From positions 248,001-312,000 of the forward strand of contig NZ_CP104040.1 of assembly GCF_025152745.1 (NCBI RefSeq): a stretch of 64,000 bases of DNA, read 5' to 3'. Below the pieces are notes generated by a model that did not search any database, was not told the DNA's origin, and was given only the letters and a program-made list of their open reading frames with translations. Positions within the stretch are counted from its first letter, which is position 1. Every line of letters starts with the position of its first letter. Below, piece after piece: positions 25,311 through 34,106 of this stretch. The position numbers were made by a program, and so were the translations under genes. The DNA comes from Rhizobium sp. WSM4643 (lineage in GTDB: Bacteria > Pseudomonadota > Alphaproteobacteria > Rhizobiales > Rhizobiaceae).

Positions 25311-26036
25311 TCAAGCAATCATGTAGCCGCCGTCCACCGGCATCGATATGCCGTTCACCATGGCCGCCTGATCGGAGAGCAGGAAAAGAACAACCTCGGC
25401 AATGTCTGCCGGCTCGGCGAAGCGACCGACGGGAATTCGCTTCATCATCCCTGCGGCCTTCTCGGGATCGCTCCATGCCTTCACCGCCATTGGCGTCAAT
25501 GTCACAGTTGGGTGGACGCCGTTGGCGCGGATGCCGTGAGGCGCAAGCTCCTTGGCCATGACACGCGTCAAGCCATCCAACCCACCCTTCGATGCACAAT
25601 AGGCAGCGTGGTCGGGGATGCCGACGAAGGATGCGACCGACGAGACGTTGACGATGGCGCCTGGACGGCCCTCCTTGATGAGCGAGCGGGCATATTCCTG
25701 GGCGATGATCATCGGAGCACGCGTGTTGACGGCGACAAGACGATCGAATGCTTCGACGGTTGTCTCCAGGAACGGCTGAAGCTCGGTCGTGCCGGCGCAG
25801 TTGACAAGGAAATCTGCGGGAAGGGCAGCGATGACAGCCTCTCTGGTCGCATCGGCGTCTGCGAGATCGACCTGGATTGCCCGGCAGCCGAATTGCCCTC
25901 GCAGCGCTTCGACGTCAGCGCCGCTGCGGGTCAGAGCGACGACATGCGCACCCCGTTCGGCGAGCATCCTTACAATTTCGCGTCCGATGCCTTTGCCGGC
26001 GCCGGTCACGATCACCGTCTTTCCTTTGAACTCCAT
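25311..26036 (-). CDS. Short-chain dehydrogenase, L-xylulose reductase-like
   Basis: A 241-residue classical SDR. The NAD(P) motif TGAGKGIG, the NCAG motif, the catalytic Ser in NVSSVASF and Tyr-x-x-x-Lys in AAYCASKGG are all present. The substrate-region sequence resembles carbonyl/L-xylulose reductases (VALTRSGADVEALRGQFGC, with Arg suggesting NADP preference). It is the last gene of the leftward ABC importer operon, 11 bases after the ATPase gene, and so probably acts on the imported polyol or its ketose. Exact substrate is not determined. Confidence 0.85.
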   Translation of the reverse strand: MEFKGKTVIVTGAGKGIGREIVRMLAERGAHVVALTRSGADVEALRGQFGCRAIQVDLADADATREAVIAALPADFLVNCAGTTELQPFLETTVEAFDRLVAVNTRAPMIIAQEYARSLIKEGRPGAIVNVSSVASFVGIPDHAAYCASKGGLDGLTRVMAKELAPHGIRANGVHPTVTLTPMAVKAWSDPEKAAGMMKRIPVGRFAEPADIAEVVLFLLSDQAAMVNGISMPVDGGYMIA

Positions 26037-26047
26037 GGGTCGTCCTC

Positions 26048-27109
26048 CTACAGTCTCTGGCCTGTTTCCCGATCGAAGATATGCGCACGTCGGGGATCGA
26101 TGTGGAAGTACATCGTCCGTCCGGGATCGACCTCGATACGCTCGCGGATCAGGGCGTCGATCGGCACGCCTCCCGTGCGGCCGAAGATCAATGTCTCCGA
26201 ACCCGTCGGCTCGAATACCGATACCTCCACAGGAACGCCTTCTTCGCCGATTGTGATGTGTTCCGGTCGGATGCCGTAGGTAACGGCTCTTCCTTCATCC
26301 GCATTTGTGTCTGCCATCGGAAGGGCGATGCCCTGGTCGGTGACGACGATCTTCCTGCCGTCGCGGATGGCTATGCGGCCCTGGAGGAAGTTCATCGATG
26401 GGCTGCCGATGAAGCCGGCGACGAAGAGGTTGACCGGGAAGTCGTAAAGATCGAGAGGCTTGCCGATCTGCTCGACCCTGCCGTCGCGCATCACCACGAT
26501 CTTGTTGGCCATCGTCATCGCTTCGATCTGATCGTGCGTGACGTAAACCGTGGTGGTCTTCAGTCGCTGGTGAAGCTCCTTGATTTCGACGCGCATGGTG
26601 ACGCGGAGTTTGGCGTCGAGGTTCGACAACGGTTCGTCGAACAGGAAGACTTGCGGATCGCGAACGATGGCACGGCCCATTGCCACGCGTTGACGCTGTC
26701 CGCCCGATAGTTGCTTCGGATAGCGGTCAAGATAGGGCGTCAGGTCGAGGATCTCGGCTGCCCTGCCGACCTTCTCGTCGATCTCCGCTTTCGGTCGCTT
26801 GGCCATCTTCAGCGGAAAGCCCATATTCTCGGCGACCGTCTTGTGGGGATAGAGCGCGTAGCTCTGAAACACCATCGCGATGTCACGCTCCTTCGGGGGA
26901 GCGTTGGTGACGACACGGCTGCCGATCCGGATGTCTCCGCTGCTGACCGTCTCCAGCCCGGCGATCATCCGGAGCAGGGTGGATTTGCCGCAACCGGATG
27001 GACCGACCAGCACGACGAATTCGCCGTCCTCGATGTCGACGCTGACGCCGTGCATGACCTGAAGAGAGCCATATTTCTTGGTGACGTCGCTAACCTGTAC
27101 GTTTGCCAA
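26048..27109 (-). CDS. ABC importer ATPase (MalK/UgpC type)
   Basis: A 353-residue ATPase that energises a carbohydrate importer. Walker [10 protein letters not shown], signature [14 protein letters not shown], Walker [17 protein letters not shown] and H-loop VTHDQ are intact; the C-terminal OB-type regulatory domain (TYGIRPEHI, then [17 protein letters not shown]) is of the MalK/UgpC type. It should pair with the two permeases encoded just upstream. Its start lies 60 bases after the small membrane protein gene. Confidence 0.93.
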   Translation of the reverse strand: MANVQVSDVTKKYGSLQVMHGVSVDIEDGEFVVLVGPSGCGKSTLLRMIAGLETVSSGDIRIGSRVVTNAPPKERDIAMVFQSYALYPHKTVAENMGFPLKMAKRPKAEIDEKVGRAAEILDLTPYLDRYPKQLSGGQRQRVAMGRAIVRDPQVFLFDEPLSNLDAKLRVTMRVEIKELHQRLKTTTVYVTHDQIEAMTMANKIVVMRDGRVEQIGKPLDLYDFPVNLFVAGFIGSPSMNFLQGRIAIRDGRKIVVTDQGIALPMADTNADEGRAVTYGIRPEHITIGEEGVPVEVSVFEPTGSETLIFGRTGGVPIDALIRERIEVDPGRTMYFHIDPRRAHIFDRETGQRL

Positions 27110-27169
27110 TGTCGTTCCCCCTAGCGCAGCGCGGCTTGTGACTTGATGTCGTTAACAGAATTCATCGGC

Positions 27170-27376
27170 TCATCCCTTCCAGACGACGTAGGCGCCAAGG
27201 ACTGCCGAGATCGCCGCAGCGAACCAAACCGAAAGCCCGAACGGTTCGATGAACCGCATCCAGAACAGCGAGAGCGCAACCCAGATCACGATCGAGATGA
27301 AGAGCCGGTCGAACCAGTTCGTTTCGATCGGCAGAAACCCCGGCTTGCGTTCGTTATTTCCTGATTGAGACGTCAT
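27170..27376 (-). CDS. Small two-helix membrane protein of the ABC operon
   Basis: A 68-residue protein with a polar N-terminus and two hydrophobic segments (LFISIVIWVALSLFWM and SVWFAAAISAVLGAYVVW). It lies between the second permease gene (4 bases away) and the ATPase gene. Similar small membrane proteins accompany some polyol ABC importers in rhizobia; the function is not known. It may help assemble or regulate the permease. Confidence 0.75.
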   Translation of the reverse strand: MTSQSGNNERKPGFLPIETNWFDRLFISIVIWVALSLFWMRFIEPFGLSVWFAAAISAVLGAYVVWKG

Positions 27377-27380
27377 CGTT

Positions 27381-28217
27381 TCATCCTTTCACGGCGCCGA
27401 AGGTCAGGCCGGCGACGATGTGACGCTGCACCACCGAAAAGACGATGAGCGCCGGAACCAATGTCAGCATGGAGATCGCGGCCATGATGCCCCAGGCCGT
27501 GCCCGTGGTCGTCACATATTCCGACAAGCCGGTGGTCAAGGTGCGCGCATGGAAGTTGGTGAGCGTCGCCGCCAGCAGGTATTCGTTCCACGCAAACACC
27601 CAGGTCAGGATCAGCGTCACCGCAAGTCCGGGCCGTGCCAAAGGAAAGATGATGTCATAGAGGACGGTCCATGGGCTCGCGCCGTCCATATAGGCCGCCT
27701 CGTCCAACTCCTTCGGAATGCCGTCCACGGTCGGGCGCAGCGTCCAGATGGCGAAGGGAAGGTTGAAGGAGCAATAGACCAGGATCATGCCCAGCTTGGA
27801 ATCGGCGAGCGAGAAGTCGCCGATCCTGTAGACCTGCGTCAAAAGCAGGAAAAGCGGCAGCAGGAAGACGGCCGGCGGCGCCATGCGGTTGGTGATCGTC
27901 CAGAAGAAGATGCTTTCCTTGCCGGCGAGGTCGAAGCGCGTCAGGGCGTAGCAGGCAAGGAAGCCGAGCGTGGTGACGAGCAGCGCGTTGCCTGACGAAA
28001 TGATCAGCGAGTTGAGCATGTAGCCGCGCAAGGTCGGATTGGTCAGCACGTCCTGATAATTCTTCCAGAAGAAGCTCCGGAGAATGACATCGGGCGTCGA
28101 GAACAGGTCGAAGGGCTGTTTCACCGATATGACGAAGAGCCAGTAGATCGGGAAAAGGGTGATGAAGCTTATCAAGGTCCACAGGAGGGCTGGAAGCCAG
28201 GGATTTTTGGTCTTCAT
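27381..28217 (-). CDS. Carbohydrate ABC importer permease (MalG family)
   Basis: A 278-residue inner-membrane permease with about six helices and the EAA loop LDEAAYMDGASPWTVLYDIIFPLARPGL that contacts the ATPase. Its first helix begins PALLWTLISFITLFPIYWLF, typical for MalG-type subunits. The gene follows the MalF-type permease gene by 4 bases and precedes the small membrane protein gene by 4 bases, so translation is probably coupled. Confidence 0.93.
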   Translation of the reverse strand: MKTKNPWLPALLWTLISFITLFPIYWLFVISVKQPFDLFSTPDVILRSFFWKNYQDVLTNPTLRGYMLNSLIISSGNALLVTTLGFLACYALTRFDLAGKESIFFWTITNRMAPPAVFLLPLFLLLTQVYRIGDFSLADSKLGMILVYCSFNLPFAIWTLRPTVDGIPKELDEAAYMDGASPWTVLYDIIFPLARPGLAVTLILTWVFAWNEYLLAATLTNFHARTLTTGLSEYVTTTGTAWGIMAAISMLTLVPALIVFSVVQRHIVAGLTFGAVKG

Positions 28218-28221
28218 CGCT

Positions 28222-29097
28222 TCAACCTCTCTTCACGCGGGGTGCAATCAGGCCGACGTAGAGCAGCCAGCAGACGACGATGGTGAGATAGAGGACGATG
28301 ACGGAGATCGCCGAACCGTAGCCGTAATTCGTCTTGGGAAAGACTTCCCTGAATATATGGACACCGATGTAGCGCGTCGATGAACCCGGACCGCCTCCGG
28401 TCAGCATCAGGACTTCGTCGACGGTGCGCAGCGCGTCCATGAGCCTGATGAACACGGTGGCCAGCATGGCCGGCCGGATCAAGGGGAGCGTGATGTGCCA
28501 GAAGATCTGGCTCTTGCCGGCGCCGTCGATCTGCGCCTGCTCGAACGGGTCTGATGGAAGCGAGACGAGTGCGGCGATCAGCGAGAGGGTGACGAGCGGC
28601 GTCCAGTGCCAGATGTCCATGATGACAGTGACCGTGAAGGCCGCAACGGCGCTCTGGCCAATATTCAGATCGTAGCCGAACCAGCTTCTGAGAAGATAGG
28701 GAATGATGCCGATGGACGGGGTAGTCATCAGCTTCCAGACTGAGCCGACGATGATCGGCGCCATGATCAGCGGTAGAGTATGGATCGTGCGAAACACTGC
28801 CTTTCCGGGAAAGTCCTTGAGCAGCGCCTGGGCGAGGATGTAGCCGAGGACCAGTTCCGACACGACCGCGAAGAAGACGAATGCCAGGGTGATGCCGAGC
28901 GATGCCAGAAACTGCGGGTCGAAGACGAGCCGCCGATAGTTCTCAGCCCAGTTGAAAATCATGCCCGGATTGGCCGCGAACGGGTTCCATGAATGGAAAG
29001 AGACCCAGAGGACGTAGATGAAAGGAAAGATCCCGAACAATCCGAGGATCACTATGGTCGGTGACAGCAACAGCCACCCGAGCTTCTGCGAATGCAT
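28222..29097 (-). CDS. Carbohydrate ABC importer permease (MalF family)
   Basis: A 291-residue inner-membrane permease partner of the MalG-type subunit, with about six helices (first: GWLLLSPTIVILGLFGIFPFIYVLW) and an EAA loop PFEQAQIDGAGKSQIFWHITLPLIRPAM. The ATG at 29097 follows GGGGGACAG; the upstream 27-residue extension of the frame is not homologous. It lies 96 bases after the binding-protein gene. Confidence 0.92.
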   Translation of the reverse strand: MHSQKLGWLLLSPTIVILGLFGIFPFIYVLWVSFHSWNPFAANPGMIFNWAENYRRLVFDPQFLASLGITLAFVFFAVVSELVLGYILAQALLKDFPGKAVFRTIHTLPLIMAPIIVGSVWKLMTTPSIGIIPYLLRSWFGYDLNIGQSAVAAFTVTVIMDIWHWTPLVTLSLIAALVSLPSDPFEQAQIDGAGKSQIFWHITLPLIRPAMLATVFIRLMDALRTVDEVLMLTGGGPGSSTRYIGVHIFREVFPKTNYGYGSAISVIVLYLTIVVCWLLYVGLIAPRVKRG

Positions 29098-29193
29098 CGC
29101 CTGTCCCCCATTGAACACTAAGTGGATGTCCGCTCCATCTGGAACGGAAGATGACGGGTCGCCGGAGCGACCCGTCAAGTTGGGGAGGATGTC

Positions 29194-30627
29194 TTATTTG
29201 CGATAGCCGAGCGAGGTGAGCTCCTCTTCGGCCTTGGCCGCCATCTGATCGAGGCCTTCATCGGGCCCGATCTTGCCGGTCAGGATGTCATAGAAGATAG
29301 GCGCGGTCGCTTCACGTACCTGCGCATGGAAGGGGTAGGGAGGAGCGCCGGCGAAGAGCTTGCCCTCGTCCTTCAGCATTGTGTAGAAGCCGCCGAGCTT
29401 GACGTCCATCTCCTTCACCTTCGGATCGTCGAACGTCGCCGTATTGGTGATGCGCGGTGCGGCGATCGCCCAATCGGGCTGCACGTCGTTTTGGCCGATG
29501 AATTCGAGGAAGAGCAGCGAGGCTTCCTTGTTCTTGGACGTGACCGGCACGCCGAAGGCGCCGCCGTCGTAGTAGCCGATATAGCCCTTTCCGGCTTTCG
29601 CGTCGTCCAGCACGCCCGGCTCGAGCGGCGGCAGAGCAAACCCGACCTGGCCGACCACCTTCGACTGCGCTGGATCGCTTGCGATCCAGGCGGCATTCTC
29701 ACCGTAGATCAGCCCCTGGGCGACACGGCCGGCGGCGAAGGTCGTTGCTGTTTCCGTCCAGGTTGACTGCGTCGATTCCGGAGGAGCAATGTCGCGCAGG
29801 TGCAGCCAGTACTTCAACGCGGCCTTCGCCTTGTCGCTGTTCATCGCGCCGCCATGTTCGACCGTCGCCGCATAGTTGTTCTTGGCGTCGATGCCCCAAT
29901 TGTAGACGCCGAAGGTCGGCACGATGGACTCGAAGAATTCATACCAGGACGCCGGATGGCCTGTATGAGCCTGGGCGGTCGTGCCCCAGAGCTCCATGCC
30001 GTTATCCTTGCCGTACTTCGTGAAGAATTCGGCGATCTGGGTGTATTCCGCGTGTGTGGTGGCCGGCTTCAAGTCCTTGCCGGTTTCCTTCTTGAAGGCT
30101 TCCTTGATCTTCGGATCTTCGAAGAGGTCCTTGCGATAGAGATAGGTCTTCAGGAAGGCTTCCATCGGAACGCCGAAGAGATCGCCGCTCGCGTCCTTGA
30201 AGTAGTTGGCAAAGCTGGTGAAGTTCGCATCGTCGTAGGTCGGCGCCTTCAGATCAGCCTGGTCTTTCAGCGTCTTGGTGATGTCGACGAGGAAATTCCT
30301 GGCGAGATAGGAATAGATGATGTCCTGCTCGATATAGACCATGTCATAGATGCCGGTCTTGGCTTCCATGTCCTTGATGGCCTTGTCATACATCTGATCC
30401 CAGGACGTCGTCTCGATGTCGACCTTGATGCCGGTCTTCTTTTCGAATTCCGGAGCGAGCACGTTCTTGATGTAGTTCGATGGCGGGGTGCTTTCGGTGA
30501 CGCCGTGCAGCGTCACGCCTTTGAATTTGGCGCCGGCGTCGGACCAGAAGTCAGCCCAGGCAGGCGAAGCAGTGGCGGCGAGGCTGAGCGTCAGCGCAAG
30601 CGCGCTAGCCTTCAAAGCATAATTCAT
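29194..30627 (-). CDS. Sugar/polyol ABC importer solute-binding protein
   Basis: A 477-residue periplasmic binding protein with a clear Sec signal ([21 protein letters not shown], cleavage near residue 25). It is longer than MalE-like proteins (about 400) but has the family's [25 protein letters not shown] and YDMVYIEQD segments. It determines the importer's substrate, which I infer to be a sugar alcohol or rare sugar from the dehydrogenases, kinases and isomerases around it. GGGAGG precedes ATG 30627. It is the first gene of the leftward operon and divergent from the epimerase gene. Confidence 0.92.
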   Translation of the reverse strand: MNYALKASALALTLSLAATASPAWADFWSDAGAKFKGVTLHGVTESTPPSNYIKNVLAPEFEKKTGIKVDIETTSWDQMYDKAIKDMEAKTGIYDMVYIEQDIIYSYLARNFLVDITKTLKDQADLKAPTYDDANFTSFANYFKDASGDLFGVPMEAFLKTYLYRKDLFEDPKIKEAFKKETGKDLKPATTHAEYTQIAEFFTKYGKDNGMELWGTTAQAHTGHPASWYEFFESIVPTFGVYNWGIDAKNNYAATVEHGGAMNSDKAKAALKYWLHLRDIAPPESTQSTWTETATTFAAGRVAQGLIYGENAAWIASDPAQSKVVGQVGFALPPLEPGVLDDAKAGKGYIGYYDGGAFGVPVTSKNKEASLLFLEFIGQNDVQPDWAIAAPRITNTATFDDPKVKEMDVKLGGFYTMLKDEGKLFAGAPPYPFHAQVREATAPIFYDILTGKIGPDEGLDQMAAKAEEELTSLGYRK

Positions 30628-30700
30628 TTTCAATCCTCCCATATTGCAGCGAGATCATTTCGCCGGTCCTTTGTGTAGGCCAAAAAAACTGGCAGCGCAA

Positions 30701-30864
30701 TATTTGTTGTCTAAACATGCAAATCGCGGGTCTATCCCATTGATTTTTGCAGAAACTAATTTCGGGCAGAGGATGAAATGCAATGGGCAGAGATTTAAAA
30801 TATTGCGTTGCAAAGAGATTTTGCAAAGCAGCAAAAGATTTTCAGCCGAAATTATTTGTTGTCT
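30701..30864. promoter_or_regulatory. Divergent control region with a 12-base direct repeat
   Basis: The 297-base gap between the importer and epimerase genes carries TATTTGTTGTCT twice, at 30701-30712 and 30853-30864, each near one of the two divergent starts. The region is A+T-rich. These are candidate sites for the ROK regulator encoded at 31872; this assignment is inference. Confidence 0.45.
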
Positions 30865-30924
30865 CTCCAAACTAAATGGCATAGCACTGTGCGCAGCCAA
30901 AGGCATTTTTTGGAGGAAAAGGCT

Positions 30925-31809
30925 ATGCGTCGATTGGGTATCCATTCATTTGTATGGACAGGCGGCCAAACGCAGGAAGGGCTGGAGATGGCCCTCAACA
31001 AGACGGCCGAACACGGATATCGCACCATCGAATTTGCCTATCTGCGCCCCGAGAAATTCAATCTCGATCGACTGGCAAAGCTTGCGCAGTCGCTTGATGT
31101 CGAGATTGGCGTGACGATGGGTCTGCCGCTCGACAAGGACGTATCGAGCGAGGATACCTCTGCGGTATCCGCTGGCAAGCAGACGCTGGCCGACGCCGTT
31201 CGTGCGGTCCGCGATATCGGCGGCAACAAACTCGGCGGGATTCTCTATTCCGCGCACACCAAATACAATCGCCAGCCGACGAAGAAGGGCTGGGATAACA
31301 GCGTCGCCGCGATCGCCGCGACCGCCGAAGTCGCGAGACAAGCGAACGTCGACCTGGTCCTGGAGGTTGTCAACCGGTTCGAGACGAACCTGCTGAACAC
31401 GGCGGCGCAGGGGCTGAAGTTCATCGCCGAGACGGGATCGGAACATGTTCGTCTCCACCTCGACACGTTCCATATGAACATCGAGGAAGCCAATCCGGCG
31501 GCCGCGATCCGCCTGGCCGGCGACAAGATCGGCTACTTCCACATCGGCGAGAGCAATCGCGGCTATCTCGGCGACGGCGTCATCAACTTCGAACTGATCT
31601 TCGACGCTCTGCTCGACATCGACTACATCGGCGACATCGTATTCGAGAGCTTCTCGACGACGGTCGTCGACGAAGGCCTGTCGCTCGCCTGCGCGATCTG
31701 GCGCGACACCTGGGAGGATAATGATCCGCTTGCGGCGCACGCGAAGCGCTACATCGAGCTGAAATATGACGAGGCCAAGCGTCGCCGCGCGACAAACGCG
31801 CGGCCCTGA
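30925..31809 (+). CDS. Sugar-phosphate isomerase/epimerase family TIM barrel (tagatose/psicose 3-epimerase-like)
   Basis: A 294-residue TIM-barrel protein of the AP-endonuclease-2-like sugar epimerase family. The metal-site features fit ketose 3-epimerases: Glu in VLEVVNRFETN, Asp in HLDTFHMNIEE, His in YFHIGESNRGYLGDG, and Glu in IVFESFS. It probably epimerises a free ketose at C3. ATG 30925 follows TGGAGG by 8 bases. First gene of the rightward operon, divergent from the importer. Confidence 0.87.
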   Translation: MRRLGIHSFVWTGGQTQEGLEMALNKTAEHGYRTIEFAYLRPEKFNLDRLAKLAQSLDVEIGVTMGLPLDKDVSSEDTSAVSAGKQTLADAVRAVRDIGGNKLGGILYSAHTKYNRQPTKKGWDNSVAAIAATAEVARQANVDLVLEVVNRFETNLLNTAAQGLKFIAETGSEHVRLHLDTFHMNIEEANPAAAIRLAGDKIGYFHIGESNRGYLGDGVINFELIFDALLDIDYIGDIVFESFSTTVVDEGLSLACAIWRDTWEDNDPLAAHAKRYIELKYDEAKRRRATNARP

Positions 31810-31871
31810 TTATCCTTCTGACAGCCTGTTCCAGTCGTGTAAGGGTTGGGCGACTTGAAGGGAATTGAAAT

Positions 31872-33098
31872 ATGAACGACACCGTCTCCATCGGAAGTTC
31901 GCCGCGCAGGATCCGGCAGAACAATATCGTCGCCGCCTTGCAGACGATCTATGCTCACCGAAGCCTCAGCCGCGCGGATCTCGCCCGGAAGCTCGGGATG
32001 AATCGCTCATCCTCGGGAGAGATCGTCGCCGAACTGACGGAAGGCGGGTTCGTTCAGGAGTCGGACGAGAGCGGCAGGCAGCGCCTGGAACATTCCCGTG
32101 CCGGGCGCCCGGGCATCATGCTCGAACTGGTCCCCGATGCCGCATTCTTCGTCGGGATAGAGATTGGCGTCGAGCATATCTCGGCGGCAGTTATCGATCT
32201 CTCCGCCGACGTCCGGGCATGTCGGAAAATGGCGTTCGACAGCATGTCTTCGACGGTGGAGGAGGCCGTGGCGCAGGGCGTCGAGCTGATTGTCAGTGCG
32301 ATGGAAAAGAGGATGATCGGGCGGTGCAAAGGTCTCGGCATATCGGCGCCGGCCCACATCCGGCCCGACGGAATTGTCACCCTCGCACCCATCATCGGCT
32401 GGCGAGAGGTGTCGTTGAAGGAGATTGGCCGATCCGCCTTCCTGGCCGCCTTCCCGGCCGCCGTTCCGATCGCGGTTGAAAACGATGCCAACGCCTTTGC
32501 GATCGGCGACAGCTATCGTCACGGCGCCGCAGGCGTGACCCTGTTCCTGCTCATGGAAACCGGCGTCGGCGGCGGCATCACGATCGATGGCAAGCTGTTC
32601 CGGGGCGGCCACGGCCTGGCGGGAGAAATCGGCCACACCCTGGTGCCGGGGAGCGGCGGTCAGAAGTTTGAACAACTGATCGGTCGCGAGGTGCTCATCA
32701 GGCAGTATCGTGAGGCTGTCGGCCGAGAGGACGCGGATCTGCAGGATTTCCTCAGCGGTGTTCGCGACCGTGTCCCGGCTGCCGTCAATATCGCCGAAAC
32801 CTGGTCGCGCCATCTCGCATACGCATTGCTGCAGGCCTGTCGCCTGCTCGACCCCGACAGGATCGTGCTGGGTGGCTCCGTGGCATCCCTCTACCCGATG
32901 GTGGCCGCCCGCGTGGCGGTTCACATGTCGGAGGGGCAGAACATCCCTTTTCCCACGCCGGAGGTCGTCGTGGATGGTGATGCGGAGTTCGGTTCCGCCT
33001 TCGGGGCGGCATGCATGTTGCACCAGCGCTTTCTGTCATTGGAGAGCGAGGAGTTCGGCAGCGAAGACGGTGCGCCGGTCCAGGCACCGACGAGTTGA
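31872..33098 (+). CDS. ROK-family transcriptional regulator
   Basis: A 408-residue NagC/XylR-type repressor: an N-terminal winged helix (RQNNIVAALQTIYAHRSLSRADLARKLGMNRSSSGEIVAEL) followed by a sugar-kinase-like ROK domain (GIEIGVEHISAAVIDL, ENDANAFAIGDSY, METGVGGGITIDGKL, GLAGEIGHTLV). The usual ROK zinc motif CxCGxxGC after the His is absent (VPGSGGQKFEQ), which is unusual. It probably senses a sugar or polyol and controls this locus through the repeats at 30701-30864. Confidence 0.9.
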   Translation: MNDTVSIGSSPRRIRQNNIVAALQTIYAHRSLSRADLARKLGMNRSSSGEIVAELTEGGFVQESDESGRQRLEHSRAGRPGIMLELVPDAAFFVGIEIGVEHISAAVIDLSADVRACRKMAFDSMSSTVEEAVAQGVELIVSAMEKRMIGRCKGLGISAPAHIRPDGIVTLAPIIGWREVSLKEIGRSAFLAAFPAAVPIAVENDANAFAIGDSYRHGAAGVTLFLLMETGVGGGITIDGKLFRGGHGLAGEIGHTLVPGSGGQKFEQLIGREVLIRQYREAVGREDADLQDFLSGVRDRVPAAVNIAETWSRHLAYALLQACRLLDPDRIVLGGSVASLYPMVAARVAVHMSEGQNIPFPTPEVVVDGDAEFGSAFGAACMLHQRFLSLESEEFGSEDGAPVQAPTS

Positions 33099-33128
33099 CG
33101 ACAAGAACGATCGAAAGCAGGATTGCAA

Positions 33129-34106
33129 ATGGCTACAGTACTGGCTCCGGACGCGCTTGGTCCCACGGTTTGCGTAGGGGAGATCCTCGTCGAGATCGTC
33201 GCCACGACGGTCGGAGACGGGTTTCTCGAAGCGCAGCCGCTTGTCGGTCCGTTTGCGAGCGGAGCGCCGGCGATCTTCATCTCGCAGTGCGGCCGCCTCG
33301 GCGGCAAGGCCGCCATGGTGGGCGCCGTCGGCGATGACGATTTCGGTCGTGTCAATACGGATCGCCTCAAACGCGACGGCGTCGATATTTCGACGATCTC
33401 GATCGATCCGGATTATCCCACAGGAAGCGCCTTTGTCCGCTACCGCAGGGATGGCTCCCGGGATTTCGTCTACAACATCGCCACATCGGCAGCTGCGCGC
33501 TTCGGCTGGTCTCAAACGGTCGGCGACCTCATCAATCGGAGCGGTCATGTTCACGTGATGGGCTCGGCTCTCTCGGTTCGCAGTGCGCGTGAGGTGATCC
33601 ACCAGGCGGTCGACATCGTCAAGGCCCGCGGGGGAACGCTCTCGGTGGATCCGAACATTCGCAAGGAATTGAAGCTGGACAAGGACACCGAGCGCCGGTT
33701 TTCCAAGCTTGTCGCCGCCGCCGATCTGCTTCTGCCGTCCGGAGAGGAGCTTGAGCGCGCCGCAGGTGTCGAAGGCGAGGCAGAAGCGATCCGCCGCTTG
33801 TTCGAGATGGGCGTCAAGGAGATCGTGCTGAAGCGCGGAGCCGAAGGCGCGACCTATTTCGGCAGGCAAGGAGATCGCATCGACGCACCGGCATTCGTCG
33901 TTCAAGAGGTCGACCCCACCGGCGCCGGCGACTGCTTCGGCGGTGCCTATCTCACCTGCCGGCGGCTCGGAATGTCTCCGCAGCAATCTCTGACCTATGC
34001 CTCGGCCGCCGGCGCCCGTAACGTGACGGTCCTGGGTCCGATGGAGGGCGCCGGCACCCGTCAGGAACTCGATGCATTTATCGCTTCAACGGAAAGGCGC
34101 CCATGA
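33129..34106 (+). CDS. PfkB-family sugar kinase
   Basis: A 325-residue ribokinase-fold kinase with the N-terminal GGKAAMVGAVGDDDFG segment and the C-terminal signature DPTGAGDCFGGAYL carrying the catalytic Asp. It should phosphorylate a ketose or ketose phosphate. ATG 33129 follows AGGA by 7 bases; the TTG six bases upstream is not needed. Its stop overlaps the start of the GatZ/KbaZ-like gene (ATGA), which couples kinase and aldolase-subunit translation and suggests a phosphofructokinase- or tagatose-kinase-like step. Confidence 0.9.
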   Translation: MATVLAPDALGPTVCVGEILVEIVATTVGDGFLEAQPLVGPFASGAPAIFISQCGRLGGKAAMVGAVGDDDFGRVNTDRLKRDGVDISTISIDPDYPTGSAFVRYRRDGSRDFVYNIATSAAARFGWSQTVGDLINRSGHVHVMGSALSVRSAREVIHQAVDIVKARGGTLSVDPNIRKELKLDKDTERRFSKLVAAADLLLPSGEELERAAGVEGEAEAIRRLFEMGVKEIVLKRGAEGATYFGRQGDRIDAPAFVVQEVDPTGAGDCFGGAYLTCRRLGMSPQQSLTYASAAGARNVTVLGPMEGAGTRQELDAFIASTERRP

